Assembly: GCF_003990445.1 (NCBI RefSeq)
Contig: NZ_REEZ01000002.1
Location: forward strand, 623,121-687,120
Length of the DNA: 64,000 nt
DNA from: Pararhodobacter zhoushanensis
GTDB taxonomy: Bacteria; Pseudomonadota; Alphaproteobacteria; Rhodobacterales; Rhodobacteraceae
Direction: 5' to 3'
This document shows positions 24,749 to 33,079 of the stretch, piece by piece. The position numbers and the translations under genes were made by a program. Numbering within the stretch: the stretch's first letter is position 1; every line of letters begins with the position of its first letter. The notes under the pieces were generated by a model. It searched no databases and was not told the origin of the DNA. It saw only the letters and a program-made list of their open reading frames with translations.

Positions 24749-26274
24749 TGAAACTCTACGTCCCCCTCGACTCCGCCGCCGTAGCATTGGGTGCCGATGA
24801 CGTCGCCGCCGCGATCAAGGCCGAAGCCGAAAAACGCGGCATCGCCGTCACCGTTGTGCGCAACGGCTCACGCGGGATGGTCTGGCTGGAGCCGCTGGTC
24901 GAGATGGTCACCGATGAGGGCCGTATCGCCTTTGGTCCGATGACGCCGGACGACGTGTCCGCGATTTTCGACGACGGCGAAAGCCATCCCAAATATCTGG
25001 GCCTGACCGCAGAACTGCCGTGGATGATCCGCCAGACCCGGCTGACCTTTGCCCGCGTCGGCGTGATCGACCCGCTGTCGCTGCACGAATACGAGCTGCA
25101 CCACGGCCTGAAAGGCCTGCGCCGCGCGCTGGCGATGACGCCCGCCGAGGTGGTCAAGGAAGTCACCGACTCAGGCCTGCGGGGCCGGGGTGGTGCGGGG
25201 TTCCCGACCGGCATCAAGTGGAAGACGGTGCACGACGCGCCCGCCGCGCAGAAATACATCGTCTGCAACGCCGATGAGGGCGACAGCGCCACTTTTGCTG
25301 ACCGCATGCTGATGGAGGGTGATCCGTTTACCCTGATCGAAGGCATGGCGATTGCCGGGATCGCAGTCGGCGCGACCAAGGGCTACATCTATACCCGCAG
25401 CGAATATCCCATCGCGATCAGCCAGTTCGAAGCCGCGATCCGCATCGCGCGTGACGCCGGCGTGCTGGGCGCAAGCGTGCTGGGGTCCGACTACGCCTTT
25501 GACATGGAGGTCCGCGTCGGCGCGGGCGCCTATGTCTGCGGCGAGGAAACCAGCCTGCTCAACTCGCTGGAAGGCAAGCGCGGCGTGGTGCGCGCCAAGC
25601 CGCCGCTGCCCGCGCTTGAGGGCTTCATGGGCAAGCCCACCGTGGTCAACAACGTGATCTCGCTGGCCTCGGTCCCGGTGATCATGGATCGCGGGGCGGC
25701 GTTCTACAAGAATTACGGCATGGGCCGCTCGCATGGCACCATGGCGCTGCAAATCGCCGGGAATGTGAAATACGGCGGGCTGTTCGAGACCGCCTTCGGC
25801 CTGTCCCTGGGTGAGATTGTCGAGGATATTGCCGGCGGCACGGCCTCGGGTCGGCCCGTCAAGGCGGTGCAGGTCGGCGGACCGCTGGGCGCGTGGTTCC
25901 CGCCCTCGCTGTTCGACACGCCCTTCACCTATGAGGATTTCGCCGCCAAGGACGGGCTGATCGGCCACGCCGGGCTGACCATCGCCGATGACCGCACCGA
26001 CATGCTGAAAATGGCCCGCTTCGCGATGGAGTTCTGCGCCATCGAGAGCTGCGGCAAATGCACGCCCTGCCGCATCGGCGCGGTGCGCGGGGTGGAAACG
26101 CTGGACCGCGTGGCGGCGGGCGATGCCTCGGGCCTGCCGCTGCTGGCAGATCTGTGCAACACGATGAAATCGGGCTCGCTCTGCGCCTTGGGCGGCTTCA
26201 CGCCCTATCCGGTGATGTCGGCGCTGACGCATTTCCCCGACGATTTCGCCCGCACCCGTGAGGCGGCGGAATGA
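24748..26274 (+). CDS. fdsB: NAD-dependent formate dehydrogenase, beta (FMN/NAD) subunit
   Basis: The 508-residue protein is a NuoF homologue with an N-terminal thioredoxin-like domain fused on. The NAD/FMN site is visible as GLRGRGGAGFPTGIKW followed by CNADEGDS, and the [4Fe-4S] cluster as ESCGKCTPCRIG (C435, C438, C441) with a fourth cysteine in SGSLCALGG. It transfers electrons from formate oxidation to NAD+. It overlaps fdsG by one base and the small DUF4287 gene by four, so the three are translationally coupled. Confidence 0.94.
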   Translation: MKLYVPLDSAAVALGADDVAAAIKAEAEKRGIAVTVVRNGSRGMVWLEPLVEMVTDEGRIAFGPMTPDDVSAIFDDGESHPKYLGLTAELPWMIRQTRLTFARVGVIDPLSLHEYELHHGLKGLRRALAMTPAEVVKEVTDSGLRGRGGAGFPTGIKWKTVHDAPAAQKYIVCNADEGDSATFADRMLMEGDPFTLIEGMAIAGIAVGATKGYIYTRSEYPIAISQFEAAIRIARDAGVLGASVLGSDYAFDMEVRVGAGAYVCGEETSLLNSLEGKRGVVRAKPPLPALEGFMGKPTVVNNVISLASVPVIMDRGAAFYKNYGMGRSHGTMALQIAGNVKYGGLFETAFGLSLGEIVEDIAGGTASGRPVKAVQVGGPLGAWFPPSLFDTPFTYEDFAAKDGLIGHAGLTIADDRTDMLKMARFAMEFCAIESCGKCTPCRIGAVRGVETLDRVAAGDASGLPLLADLCNTMKSGSLCALGGFTPYPVMSALTHFPDDFARTREAAE

Positions 26275-26480
26275 GCGATACTGTCAAAGGCCCGGCCTCG
26301 TACTTTCCGTCGATCGAAAAGACCTATGGCAAGCCGATCGAGCACTGGCTGACCCTTGCCCGCGACGGGTTGAAGGACAAGCCGCACATGGCCGTCGTCG
26401 CCCTGCTCAAGACCGAGCATGGTCTGGGCCACGGGCACGCCAATGCCATCGTGGCCCACGCCAAAGCGCAGGGAGAGTGA
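26271..26480 (+). CDS. DUF4287-type small protein inside the fds operon
   Basis: This 69-residue protein reads SYFPSIEKTYGKPIEHW then a C-terminal LLKTEHGLGHGHANAIVAHA, which matches the DUF4287 pattern (a short helical repeat with a GLGHGHANA loop). Its ATG overlaps the fdsB stop (ATGA). The classic R. capsulatus operon order is fdsG-B-A-C-D, so a gene at this place is an insertion. The function is unknown. The two histidines in GHGHAN could bind a metal, but this is speculation. Co-translation with fdsB suggests an assembly or stability role. Confidence 0.78.
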   Translation: MSDTVKGPASYFPSIEKTYGKPIEHWLTLARDGLKDKPHMAVVALLKTEHGLGHGHANAIVAHAKAQGE

Positions 26481-26481
26481 G

Positions 26482-26595
26482 ATGACAACGCCCCCGCCGA
26501 CCTGCCCCGTCGATCTGCTGACCTTCCTGCGCAGTGAACTTCTTGACCGTTGCCACCAGCCCAAAGCCAAACAGCAACCGGAGAATGCGAAATGA
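26482..26595 (+). CDS. Putative 37-residue small protein between DUF4287 and fdsA
   Basis: An ATG at 26482, preceded by GGGAGAG, opens a frame reading MTTPPPTCPVDLLTFLRSEL and ending NAK at a stop at 26593-26595. The stop overlaps the fdsA ATG at 26592 (ATGA), the same coupling style as every other junction of the operon. The peptide is polar with one amphipathic helix (VDLLTFLRSELLDRC) and two cysteines. No family is recognised. It may be a real micro-protein or only a leader that couples fdsA translation. Confidence 0.5.
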   Translation: MTTPPPTCPVDLLTFLRSELLDRCHQPKAKQQPENAK

Positions 26596-29474
26596 AAGAC
26601 TTTATCATTCCCTGGGATGACCGCGACTACGGCACTCCCGCCGCCAAATCGCAAAAGCAGATCACGCTGACCATCGACGGGTTCGAGGTCACGGTGCCCG
26701 AAGGCACCTCGATCATGCGCGCCGCTGCGATGACCGGGATCAGCATTCCCAAGCTCTGCGCGACCGACAGCGTCGAGGCTTTTGGGTCGTGCCGTCTGTG
26801 TCTGGTCCAGATCGAGGGCCGCAACGGCACGCCCGCCTCCTGCACCACGCCGGTGGCAGAGGGGCTGAAGGTTCACACCCAAACCGAGCCGCTCAAGAAG
26901 CTGCGCAAGGGGGTGATGGAGCTTTATATCTCTGACCACCCGCTCGACTGCTTGACCTGCGCCGCCAATGGCGATTGCGAATTGCAGGACATGGCTGGGG
27001 CCGTGGGTCTGCGCGATGTGCGCTATGAGGCTGTCGATACCCATTTCCGCCCGCGCCACAACGGCGAGGCGAACCCGCAATACATGGTCAAGGATTCGTC
27101 GAACCCGTATTTCGACTATGACCCGTCCAAATGCATCGTCTGCTCGCGCTGCGTGCGCGCCTGCGAAGAAGTGCAGGGCACCTTCGCGCTGACCATTCAG
27201 GGTCGGGGCTTTGACAGCCGCGTCTCGGCGGGGGGCAAGGGTGACACGTTCCTGTCGTCCGATTGCGTAAGCTGCGGCGCCTGCGTGCAGGCCTGCCCGA
27301 CCGCCACGCTGGTGGAAAAATCCGTCGTCGAGATCGGCACGCCCGAGCGCGCGATCATCACCACCTGCGCCTATTGCGGCGTCGGCTGCTCGTTCAAGGC
27401 CGAGATGCGCGGCGATGAGCTGGTGCGCATGGTGCCGCACAAGGACGGCAAGGCGAACCGGGGCCACTCTTGCGTCAAGGGCCGCTTTGCCTGGGGCTAT
27501 GCCACGCACAAGGACCGCATCCTGAACCCGATGATCCGCGACAAGATCACCGATCCGTGGCAGGAGGTGTCGTGGGACGAGGCTATGCGCTTCACCGCCG
27601 ACCGCATGAAGGGTCTGATCGAAAAGCACGGCCGCCAGTCGGTCGGCGTGATCACCTCAAGCCGCTGCACGAATGAGGAAACCTACCTCGTGCAGAAGCT
27701 GACCCGCGCGGTGTTCATGAACAACAACACCGACACCTGCGCCCGCGTCTGCCATTCGCCCACCGGCTACGGGCTGGGCCAGACCTTTGGCACCTCGGCC
27801 GGAACGCAGGATTTCGATTCTGTCGAGCAGTCCGATGTGGTGATGATCATCGGCGCGAACCCGACCGACGGGCACCCGGTCTTTGCTAGCCGCCTGAAAA
27901 AGCGCCTGCGCAAGGGGGCGAAGCTGATCGTCGTCGACCCGCGCCGCACCGACATCGTGGAAGGCCCGCACGTCAAGGCCGCGCATCACCTGCCCCTGCG
28001 CCCGGGCACCAACGTCGCCATCGTCACCGCCATCGCGCATGTGATCGTGACCGAAGGGCTGATGGACGAAGAGTTCATCCGCACCCGCTGCGACTGGGAT
28101 GAATTCCAGGACTACGCCGAATTCGTCGCGGACGAGAAAAACTCGCCCGAGGCGGTCGAGGAACTGACCGGCGTGAAGGCACAGACCGTCCGCGAAGCCG
28201 CGCGCCTGTATGCCACCGGCGGCAATGGCGCGATCTATTACGGCCTGGGCGTGACCGAGCATTCCCAAGGCTCGACCACCGTGATCGGCATCGCCAACCT
28301 CGCCATGCTGACCGGCAACATCGGCAAGCCGGGCGTCGGCGTGAACCCGCTGCGCGGTCAGAACAACGTGCAGGGCAGCTGCGACATGGGCTCGTTCCCG
28401 CACGAGCTGCCGGGCTATCGCCACGTCAAGAACGACGATGTGCGCGACCTGTTCCAGAACGCCTGGGGCGTCAAGATCGACAACGAGCCGGGTCTGCGCA
28501 TTCCCAACATGCTGGACGCGGCGGTCGAGGGCACGTTCAAGGGCCTCTATTGTCAGGGCGAAGACATCCTGCAATCGGACCCCGACACCCACCACGTTGC
28601 CGCCGGTCTGGCCGCGATGGAATGCGTGATCGTGCATGACCTGTTCCTGAACGAGACGGCGAATTACGCGCATGTCTTCCTGCCCGGCTCGACCTTTCTT
28701 GAAAAGGACGGCACCTTCACCAACGCCGAGCGCCGCATCAACCGCGTGCGCAAGGTGATGGCCCCCAAGAACGGCTATGGTGACTGGGAAGTGACCCAGA
28801 TGCTCGCCAACACGATGGGCGCCAACTGGAACTATGCGCATCCCAGCCAGATCATGGACGAGATCGCGCTGCTGACGCCCAGCTTCGCCGGGGTCAGCTT
28901 CGAGCGGCTCGATGAGCTGGGCTCGATCCAGTGGCCCTGCAACGAGGCGATGCCCGAGGGTACGCCGACCATGCACATCGGCGCGTTCGTGCGCGGCAAG
29001 GGCAAGTTCATCCGCACCGAGTATGTGGCGACGGATGAGAAAACCGGCCCGCGCTTCCCGCTGTTGCTGACCACCGGGCGCATCCTGAGCCAGTACAACG
29101 TCGGCGCGCAGACACGGCGCACGGCGAACGTGGTCTGGCACGATCAGGACGTGCTGGAAATCCACCCGCATGACGCCGAGAACCGCGGCATCCATGAGGG
29201 GGATTACGTCCGCCTGACCAGCCGCGCCGGGGAAACCACACTGCGCGCCACGATCACCGACCGCGTGTCGCCGGGGGTGGTCTATACCACCTTCCACCAC
29301 CCCGACACGCAGGCCAATGTGGTCACCACCGACTATTCCGACTGGGCGACGAACTGCCCGGAATACAAGGTGACGGCGGTGCAGATCGCGCCGTCGAACG
29401 GCCCGTCGCAATGGCAGGAAGATTATAACGCGCAGGCCGAAATGGCCCGCCGCATCCTGCCCGCTGCCGAGTAA
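26592..29474 (+). CDS. fdsA: NAD-dependent formate dehydrogenase, alpha (molybdenum) subunit
   Basis: The 960-residue catalytic subunit has an N-terminal NuoG-like part: a [2Fe-2S] cluster (KLCATDSVEAFGSCRLCLVQ) and several [4Fe-4S] motifs (CLTCAANGDCELQD, CIVCSRCVRAC, CVSCGACVQACP, CAYCGVGC). The bis-molybdopterin domain follows. The active site reads CARVCHSPTGYG with C387 and H388 as the molybdenum ligand and neighbouring histidine; the ligand is cysteine, so this is not a selenoprotein. The start ATG at 26592 (MKDFIIPWDDRDYG) follows GGAGAA; in-frame codons upstream are ignored. It oxidises formate to CO2 in the cytoplasm. Confidence 0.95.
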   Translation: MKDFIIPWDDRDYGTPAAKSQKQITLTIDGFEVTVPEGTSIMRAAAMTGISIPKLCATDSVEAFGSCRLCLVQIEGRNGTPASCTTPVAEGLKVHTQTEPLKKLRKGVMELYISDHPLDCLTCAANGDCELQDMAGAVGLRDVRYEAVDTHFRPRHNGEANPQYMVKDSSNPYFDYDPSKCIVCSRCVRACEEVQGTFALTIQGRGFDSRVSAGGKGDTFLSSDCVSCGACVQACPTATLVEKSVVEIGTPERAIITTCAYCGVGCSFKAEMRGDELVRMVPHKDGKANRGHSCVKGRFAWGYATHKDRILNPMIRDKITDPWQEVSWDEAMRFTADRMKGLIEKHGRQSVGVITSSRCTNEETYLVQKLTRAVFMNNNTDTCARVCHSPTGYGLGQTFGTSAGTQDFDSVEQSDVVMIIGANPTDGHPVFASRLKKRLRKGAKLIVVDPRRTDIVEGPHVKAAHHLPLRPGTNVAIVTAIAHVIVTEGLMDEEFIRTRCDWDEFQDYAEFVADEKNSPEAVEELTGVKAQTVREAARLYATGGNGAIYYGLGVTEHSQGSTTVIGIANLAMLTGNIGKPGVGVNPLRGQNNVQGSCDMGSFPHELPGYRHVKNDDVRDLFQNAWGVKIDNEPGLRIPNMLDAAVEGTFKGLYCQGEDILQSDPDTHHVAAGLAAMECVIVHDLFLNETANYAHVFLPGSTFLEKDGTFTNAERRINRVRKVMAPKNGYGDWEVTQMLANTMGANWNYAHPSQIMDEIALLTPSFAGVSFERLDELGSIQWPCNEAMPEGTPTMHIGAFVRGKGKFIRTEYVATDEKTGPRFPLLLTTGRILSQYNVGAQTRRTANVVWHDQDVLEIHPHDAENRGIHEGDYVRLTSRAGETTLRATITDRVSPGVVYTTFHHPDTQANVVTTDYSDWATNCPEYKVTAVQIAPSNGPSQWQEDYNAQAEMARRILPAAE

Positions 29475-30280
29475 TGCAAGGCGCGCGGCCTCTTCCCCGC
29501 CTGTCGTTCGGCGCGTCCATCGCTTCGGGCGAACGGGTGTTGCCTGAAGAGGTCGGCGTCGCGCTCAGCTTCAACGGCACCACGCAGGCGGTGATGATGG
29601 CCACGCCCGACCATCTTGCCGATTTCGCCTATGGCTTCGCGCTGACCGAAGGGCTGGCGCGGCCCGAAGAGATCGAAAGCGTCGAGGTTGTCGAAACCCC
29701 GCGCGGGCTGGATGTGCAGCTTTGGGTGTCCAAGGACGCCGAGGCGCGGCTGACCGCCCGCCGCCGGGTGATGGCCGGGCCGGTGGGCTGCGGGCTGTGC
29801 GGGATCGACAGTCTGGAACAGGCGCTGCGCGAGATGGAGCCGGTGCCGCATGGCAGCTTCCGCCTGACGCCCGCGCAGGTGATGGCCGCGATTGCCGCCC
29901 TGCCCGCGCAGCAAAAGCTGCATGACGCCACCCGCTCGGTGCATTGCGCCGGGTTCTGGGACGGCGCGCAAATCGTCGCGGCGCGCGAGGATGTCGGGCG
30001 GCACAACGCGCTGGACAAGCTGGCAGGCGCGATGCTGCGCGCGGGCACCCGCGCCGGGAATGGCGCGGTGGTGCTGACCAGCCGCGTGTCGATCGACCTT
30101 GTGCAAAAGGTGGCCGCGCTGGGGGCCCCGGCGATCATTGCCGTATCGTCACCGACCGCCGACGCCGTCGCGCTGGCCGAGCATCTGGGCATCACCCTGA
30201 TCGCGCAGGCCCGCCCCGACCGGTTCGAGGCTTTCACCCATACCGACCGTATTGAGACGAGAGAACAGAATGTCCGCTGA
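29474..30280 (+). CDS. fdsC: Formate dehydrogenase maturation factor, FdhD/FdsC family
   Basis: The 268-residue protein has the FdhD hallmarks: an N-terminal acidic region, the cysteine loop GPVGCGLCGIDSLEQAL and the C-terminal stretch REDVGRHNALDKLAGAMLRA with LTSRVSIDLVQKVA. FdhD/FdsC proteins carry and sulfurate the molybdenum cofactor before insertion into the dehydrogenase. The gene overlaps fdsA by one base (TAATG) and runs into fdsD, completing the maturation part of the operon. Confidence 0.92.
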   Translation: MQGARPLPRLSFGASIASGERVLPEEVGVALSFNGTTQAVMMATPDHLADFAYGFALTEGLARPEEIESVEVVETPRGLDVQLWVSKDAEARLTARRRVMAGPVGCGLCGIDSLEQALREMEPVPHGSFRLTPAQVMAAIAALPAQQKLHDATRSVHCAGFWDGAQIVAAREDVGRHNALDKLAGAMLRAGTRAGNGAVVLTSRVSIDLVQKVAALGAPAIIAVSSPTADAVALAEHLGITLIAQARPDRFEAFTHTDRIETREQNVR

Positions 30281-30494
30281 AAAGATCACCCGCATGGCCA
30301 ATCAGATCGCCACCTTCATGGCGTCCAAACCCCATGCCGAGGGCGTCGAAGGGCTGGCGATGCACATCAACGATTTCTGGGAACCCCGGATGCGCCGCGA
30401 GCTGTTCTCGCTGCTGGATGCGGGGGGCGAGGGGTTGTCCCCTCTGGTGATCGAGGCGGCAGATCAGATCCGCCGCCCGGTCGAGCCTGCGTAA
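30270..30494 (+). CDS. fdsD: Formate dehydrogenase delta subunit
   Basis: The 74-residue protein (MSAEKITRMANQIATFMASK, then a C-terminal ending DQIRRPVEPA) matches the FdsD family, needed for assembly of active FDH in Rhodobacter-type systems. Family-typical IATFMASKP and HINDFWEPRMR are present. The start at 30270 overlaps fdsC by 11 bases. Only three bases separate its stop from the stop of the convergent secreted-protein gene, and no hairpin terminator is visible. Confidence 0.88.
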   Translation: MSAEKITRMANQIATFMASKPHAEGVEGLAMHINDFWEPRMRRELFSLLDAGGEGLSPLVIEAADQIRRPVEPA

Positions 30495-30497
30495 GCT

Positions 30498-31007
30498 TCA
30501 GTTAATCTCGTTATTCCAGTCGTTCAGCATCAGCACGGCCGTGACCGTGCAACCGCGCATGCCGTTGAAATGGCGGATACGCAGGCGCAGCCGGATGTTC
30601 TCGACATGCGCATCGAAGCTGGCACCGGCGAACGGGATGCTTTCGCGTTCGAGCACCCGAAGGCGCGGCGCAGGCCGGATGGCCCCCGTGGTGCCCCAGA
30701 TCACCTGACCCGACGCCTGCCGCCACGCGCGGCTGGGCGACAGGTCGCCATAGTAGACAAAGGTGTTCACGCCACCCACGGCGAAATTGAGCACGATCTG
30801 TGACGGGCCGCCGTCGATCTCGCGGGCACTATAGCGCGCGCGGACCATTTCGACATTGACCGGCCAGCCGTATTGATCGCAGCCAGCGTAATCGGTGAGA
30901 TAGCCGCCGCCCATGAACTCGGCATGGGCGGGCGCAGAGACACCCATCAGCGCAACGGCAACAAGCGGGGCGAGACGGGCGGAAAGACGGCGCAGAAACG
31001 GTTTCAT
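30498..31007 (-). CDS. Small secreted protein, paralogue A (unknown family)
   Basis: The 169-residue protein has a signal peptide (MKPFLRRLSARLAPLVAVAL, cleavage after APAHA). Its mature part starts EFMGGGYLTDYAGCDQYGWP. Only two cysteines remain after cleavage, one near the N-terminus (AGCDQYGW) and one near the C-terminus (MRGCTVTAVL), suggesting a disulfide clamping a beta-rich fold. It is a paralogue of the upstream gene (same GGG-F/Y, GC-x-x-YGW and late GC motifs). I recognise no family. The position beside the type II secretion genes makes it a candidate substrate or accessory. Sequence upstream of 31007 in this frame belongs to the paralogue's region. Confidence 0.75.
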   Translation of the reverse strand: MKPFLRRLSARLAPLVAVALMGVSAPAHAEFMGGGYLTDYAGCDQYGWPVNVEMVRARYSAREIDGGPSQIVLNFAVGGVNTFVYYGDLSPSRAWRQASGQVIWGTTGAIRPAPRLRVLERESIPFAGASFDAHVENIRLRLRIRHFNGMRGCTVTAVLMLNDWNNEIN

Positions 31008-31018
31008 CACAGAGCCCC

Positions 31019-31510
31019 TCAGTTGCGTTGCATCACCAGGAAAACCGACATGCGGCAACCCGGGTGCTCGTTGAAGTTCTGGAAATTGATGACCAGCTGG
31101 TCCAGAGCGCTGTCCCTTGCCTCGGGGATCTCGCCGTAGAGATCCCATGACAGCGTCATGGACGGCTCGTCGGGCGTCCACGGACCATTCCAGACATAGG
31201 TGGCCTGCGTGATCTCCTGATTGCGGCGATAGCCACCCTCGTTGTTGTACCGGATGGCGATGGTGCCGGTGCTCAGAAGCAGGGACAGCTGGGACTCGTT
31301 GGCCAGATTGCCGGGTGCCCCCTGCGGCTCCATGCGCGCCAGAACCTGCTGGGTGCCGACCCAGCCGTAGTCTTCGCAGCCACCCCACCGGCTGACCATA
31401 AAGCCGCCGCCCAGCATCTCGGTCGTCGCCGCCGCTGGCGTCGCCAGCGCAACGCCAGCCGCCATGATGGCGAAGGCGACGCGCCGCGCGGTTGTGTTCT
31501 CAATACCCAT
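31019..31510 (-). CDS. Small secreted protein, paralogue B (unknown family)
   Basis: The 163-residue protein carries a signal peptide (TTARRVAFAIMAAGVALATP, cleavage after AAA). The mature part opens EMLGGGFMVSRWGGCEDYGW, parallel to paralogue A. It too has just two cysteines, the second in EHPGCRMSVFLVMQ near the end. The tandem gene follows 11 bases later on the same strand, so the pair is an operon that arose by duplication. Sequence identity between the two is low outside the motifs, so the duplication is old. The function is unknown. The AT-rich leader upstream of 31510 (near 31575-31620) probably holds the promoter. Confidence 0.75.
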   Translation of the reverse strand: MGIENTTARRVAFAIMAAGVALATPAAATTEMLGGGFMVSRWGGCEDYGWVGTQQVLARMEPQGAPGNLANESQLSLLLSTGTIAIRYNNEGGYRRNQEITQATYVWNGPWTPDEPSMTLSWDLYGEIPEARDSALDQLVINFQNFNEHPGCRMSVFLVMQRN

Positions 31511-31662
31511 GAAGCCGCCCCTGTACCGTTACTGTCACTGTCTGTTGGGGGCAAACTGACGACCGAACCGGGCCGAAGTTAGGCAAATTTCGACGAAAAA
31601 TTGCAACAAATTTGACGTTTTAGCGGCACAGCGGCCGCCTGCGACCGACGCACCGCCCAACC

Positions 31663-31690
31663 AAAAGACCGCCCATTGTGGCGGGCGGCC
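31663..31690 (-). terminator. Rho-independent terminator of the lipoprotein gene
   Basis: Read on the minus strand, GGGCGG and CCGCCC arms (31683-31688 and 31669-31674) form a six-pair stem closed by eight bases and followed by TTTT. It lies 43 bases past the stop of the minus-strand lipoprotein gene. The rest of the 31511-31732 gap is AT-rich leader for the secreted pair. Confidence 0.65.
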
Positions 31691-31732
31691 TCTGACAGGC
31701 GTTGGCGATGCGTCACGATGCGACGGTGCGGA

Positions 31733-32269
31733 TCAGCTCAACCGGCCCAGATCCGCGGTGATCAGTTGCGAGCGGGCGCGCATTGACCCGGCGGCGTCCA
31801 GCGCGCCCGGTGCAGCCAGAAATGCGTCGATGTCACTGCTTGCCGCGACCAGCAGCGCACGGGCGGTTGACGGGTCGCGCCCTGCATCCAGCAGCCGCCG
31901 CGCGGCTTCGTGGCGGGCCGTGCCGCGCACCGACAGAGCCGAGGCATGGATCGAGCCGGTTTGCCGCGCGATCAGCGTGTCGCAGATCACGATCGCCTCG
32001 TCATAGCGGTTACCGCGCAACAGGGCGTGGGCGTATTCAAGCTGCAACCGCGAGGCAGAGGCGGCATCGACCTGTTCCATCAGCGCGCCATAGCGGCGGA
32101 TGGCCAGATCGTAATTGCCGGTCTCCAGCGCCTGACGGGCAACCAGATAGGTCGATTGCGCACCGCCCCCTGCCAGCGTTCCTGCCGCTTCGCATGACGC
32201 GAGCAGCAGCACTGCGCACAGCGCCGGTATCCGGCCCCTGAACCGAAGGAATTGGATCACTGCTCTCAC
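31733..32269 (-). CDS. Small lipoprotein with TPR-like helices
   Basis: The 178-residue protein has a lipoprotein signal (IPALCAVLLLASC, lipobox LLASC with the cysteine near residue 26). The helical mature part reads LVARQALETGNYDLAIRRYG and LEYAHALLRGNRYDEAIVIC, which resembles two or three tetratricopeptide repeats. It is divergent from gspC (start 32341), 71 bases away. TPR lipoproteins often help outer-membrane assembly, so a pilotin-like helper for the GspD secretin is a reasonable hypothesis. It does not resemble known pilotins by eye. Confidence 0.72.
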   Translation of the reverse strand: MRAVIQFLRFRGRIPALCAVLLLASCEAAGTLAGGGAQSTYLVARQALETGNYDLAIRRYGALMEQVDAASASRLQLEYAHALLRGNRYDEAIVICDTLIARQTGSIHASALSVRGTARHEAARRLLDAGRDPSTARALLVAASSDIDAFLAAPGALDAAGSMRARSQLITADLGRLS

Positions 32270-32340
32270 CTTATTTTTCTTTTCATCCTAGGCCGAGAGG
32301 CCGATAATGTCCACAAAAACACCCAAGAGGCCCATCGCGC

Positions 32341-33021
32341 ATGACCCTTGCCACGCCCGCCCGCGTGACGACTGCCCTGCCGCATTCCCCGACGGCCCGG
32401 CCGTCGGCGCTGTTGCTGTTTTGCGCGTCAGTGGTCGCGGGTTGCGGTTTGGGTCTGGCCGCTTTGGCCCTGCTCGCCCCGACACCGCAAGCAGCCCCCC
32501 TGCCCCCCATCGCCGCTGTCACCCAACCCGCTGGCACCGCGACCGACATGGCCCCCGCGCGCCAAAGCTGGGCGGCGCTGTTCGGCACGCCGCCCACCGC
32601 CGCCCCTGTCGCCGAGGCTCCGCCTGCGCCCCGCGTCCCCGAGCCCGCCTATGACCCTGCCGACGATTTCGATGACAGCGCGTATGTGCTGCGCGGGCTG
32701 GCGATGAGCGACGGGACCAGCGAGAGTTTCGCATTGCTCGAAACGCCCGAGGGGGTCATGATGCTGCACGTCGGCGATCTGCTGCCCGACGGCTATGCTG
32801 TCGACGACATTACCGAAGAGGGCGTGGTCATTGATCTGTATGGCGAACCCTACCTGATCGGATTTGCCGAAGATTCCACCCCCGTTAACGCCGATGCCTA
32901 TGACGGCAGCATGGGCGCCGATTATGAAGGCCCCACGCGCAGACGCCCGATTGACGCCGACCGCTATCGGGACGGACCGGTGCCGGCCAGTCCGCGCGAC
33001 CGGTTCGGGATCAGCCGATGA
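32341..33021 (+). CDS. gspC: Type II secretion protein GspC
   Basis: The 226-residue protein has a cytoplasmic tail, one membrane span (LLLFCASVVAGCGLGLAALA), a proline/alanine-rich periplasmic linker and a homology-region domain (YVLRGLAMSDGTSESFALLE, then MMLHVGDLLPDGYAVDDI). GspC links the inner-membrane platform to the N0 domain of the secretin. There is no obvious PDZ domain; the C-terminus is short and arginine-rich. It is the first gene of gspCDEF. Confidence 0.82.
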   Translation: MTLATPARVTTALPHSPTARPSALLLFCASVVAGCGLGLAALALLAPTPQAAPLPPIAAVTQPAGTATDMAPARQSWAALFGTPPTAAPVAEAPPAPRVPEPAYDPADDFDDSAYVLRGLAMSDGTSESFALLETPEGVMMLHVGDLLPDGYAVDDITEEGVVIDLYGEPYLIGFAEDSTPVNADAYDGSMGADYEGPTRRRPIDADRYRDGPVPASPRDRFGISR

Positions 33022-33079
33022 CACCGATCTTCCTGCTCTTACCAGTTGACCTTGCTTACCAAACGGAAACAATCGCGCC

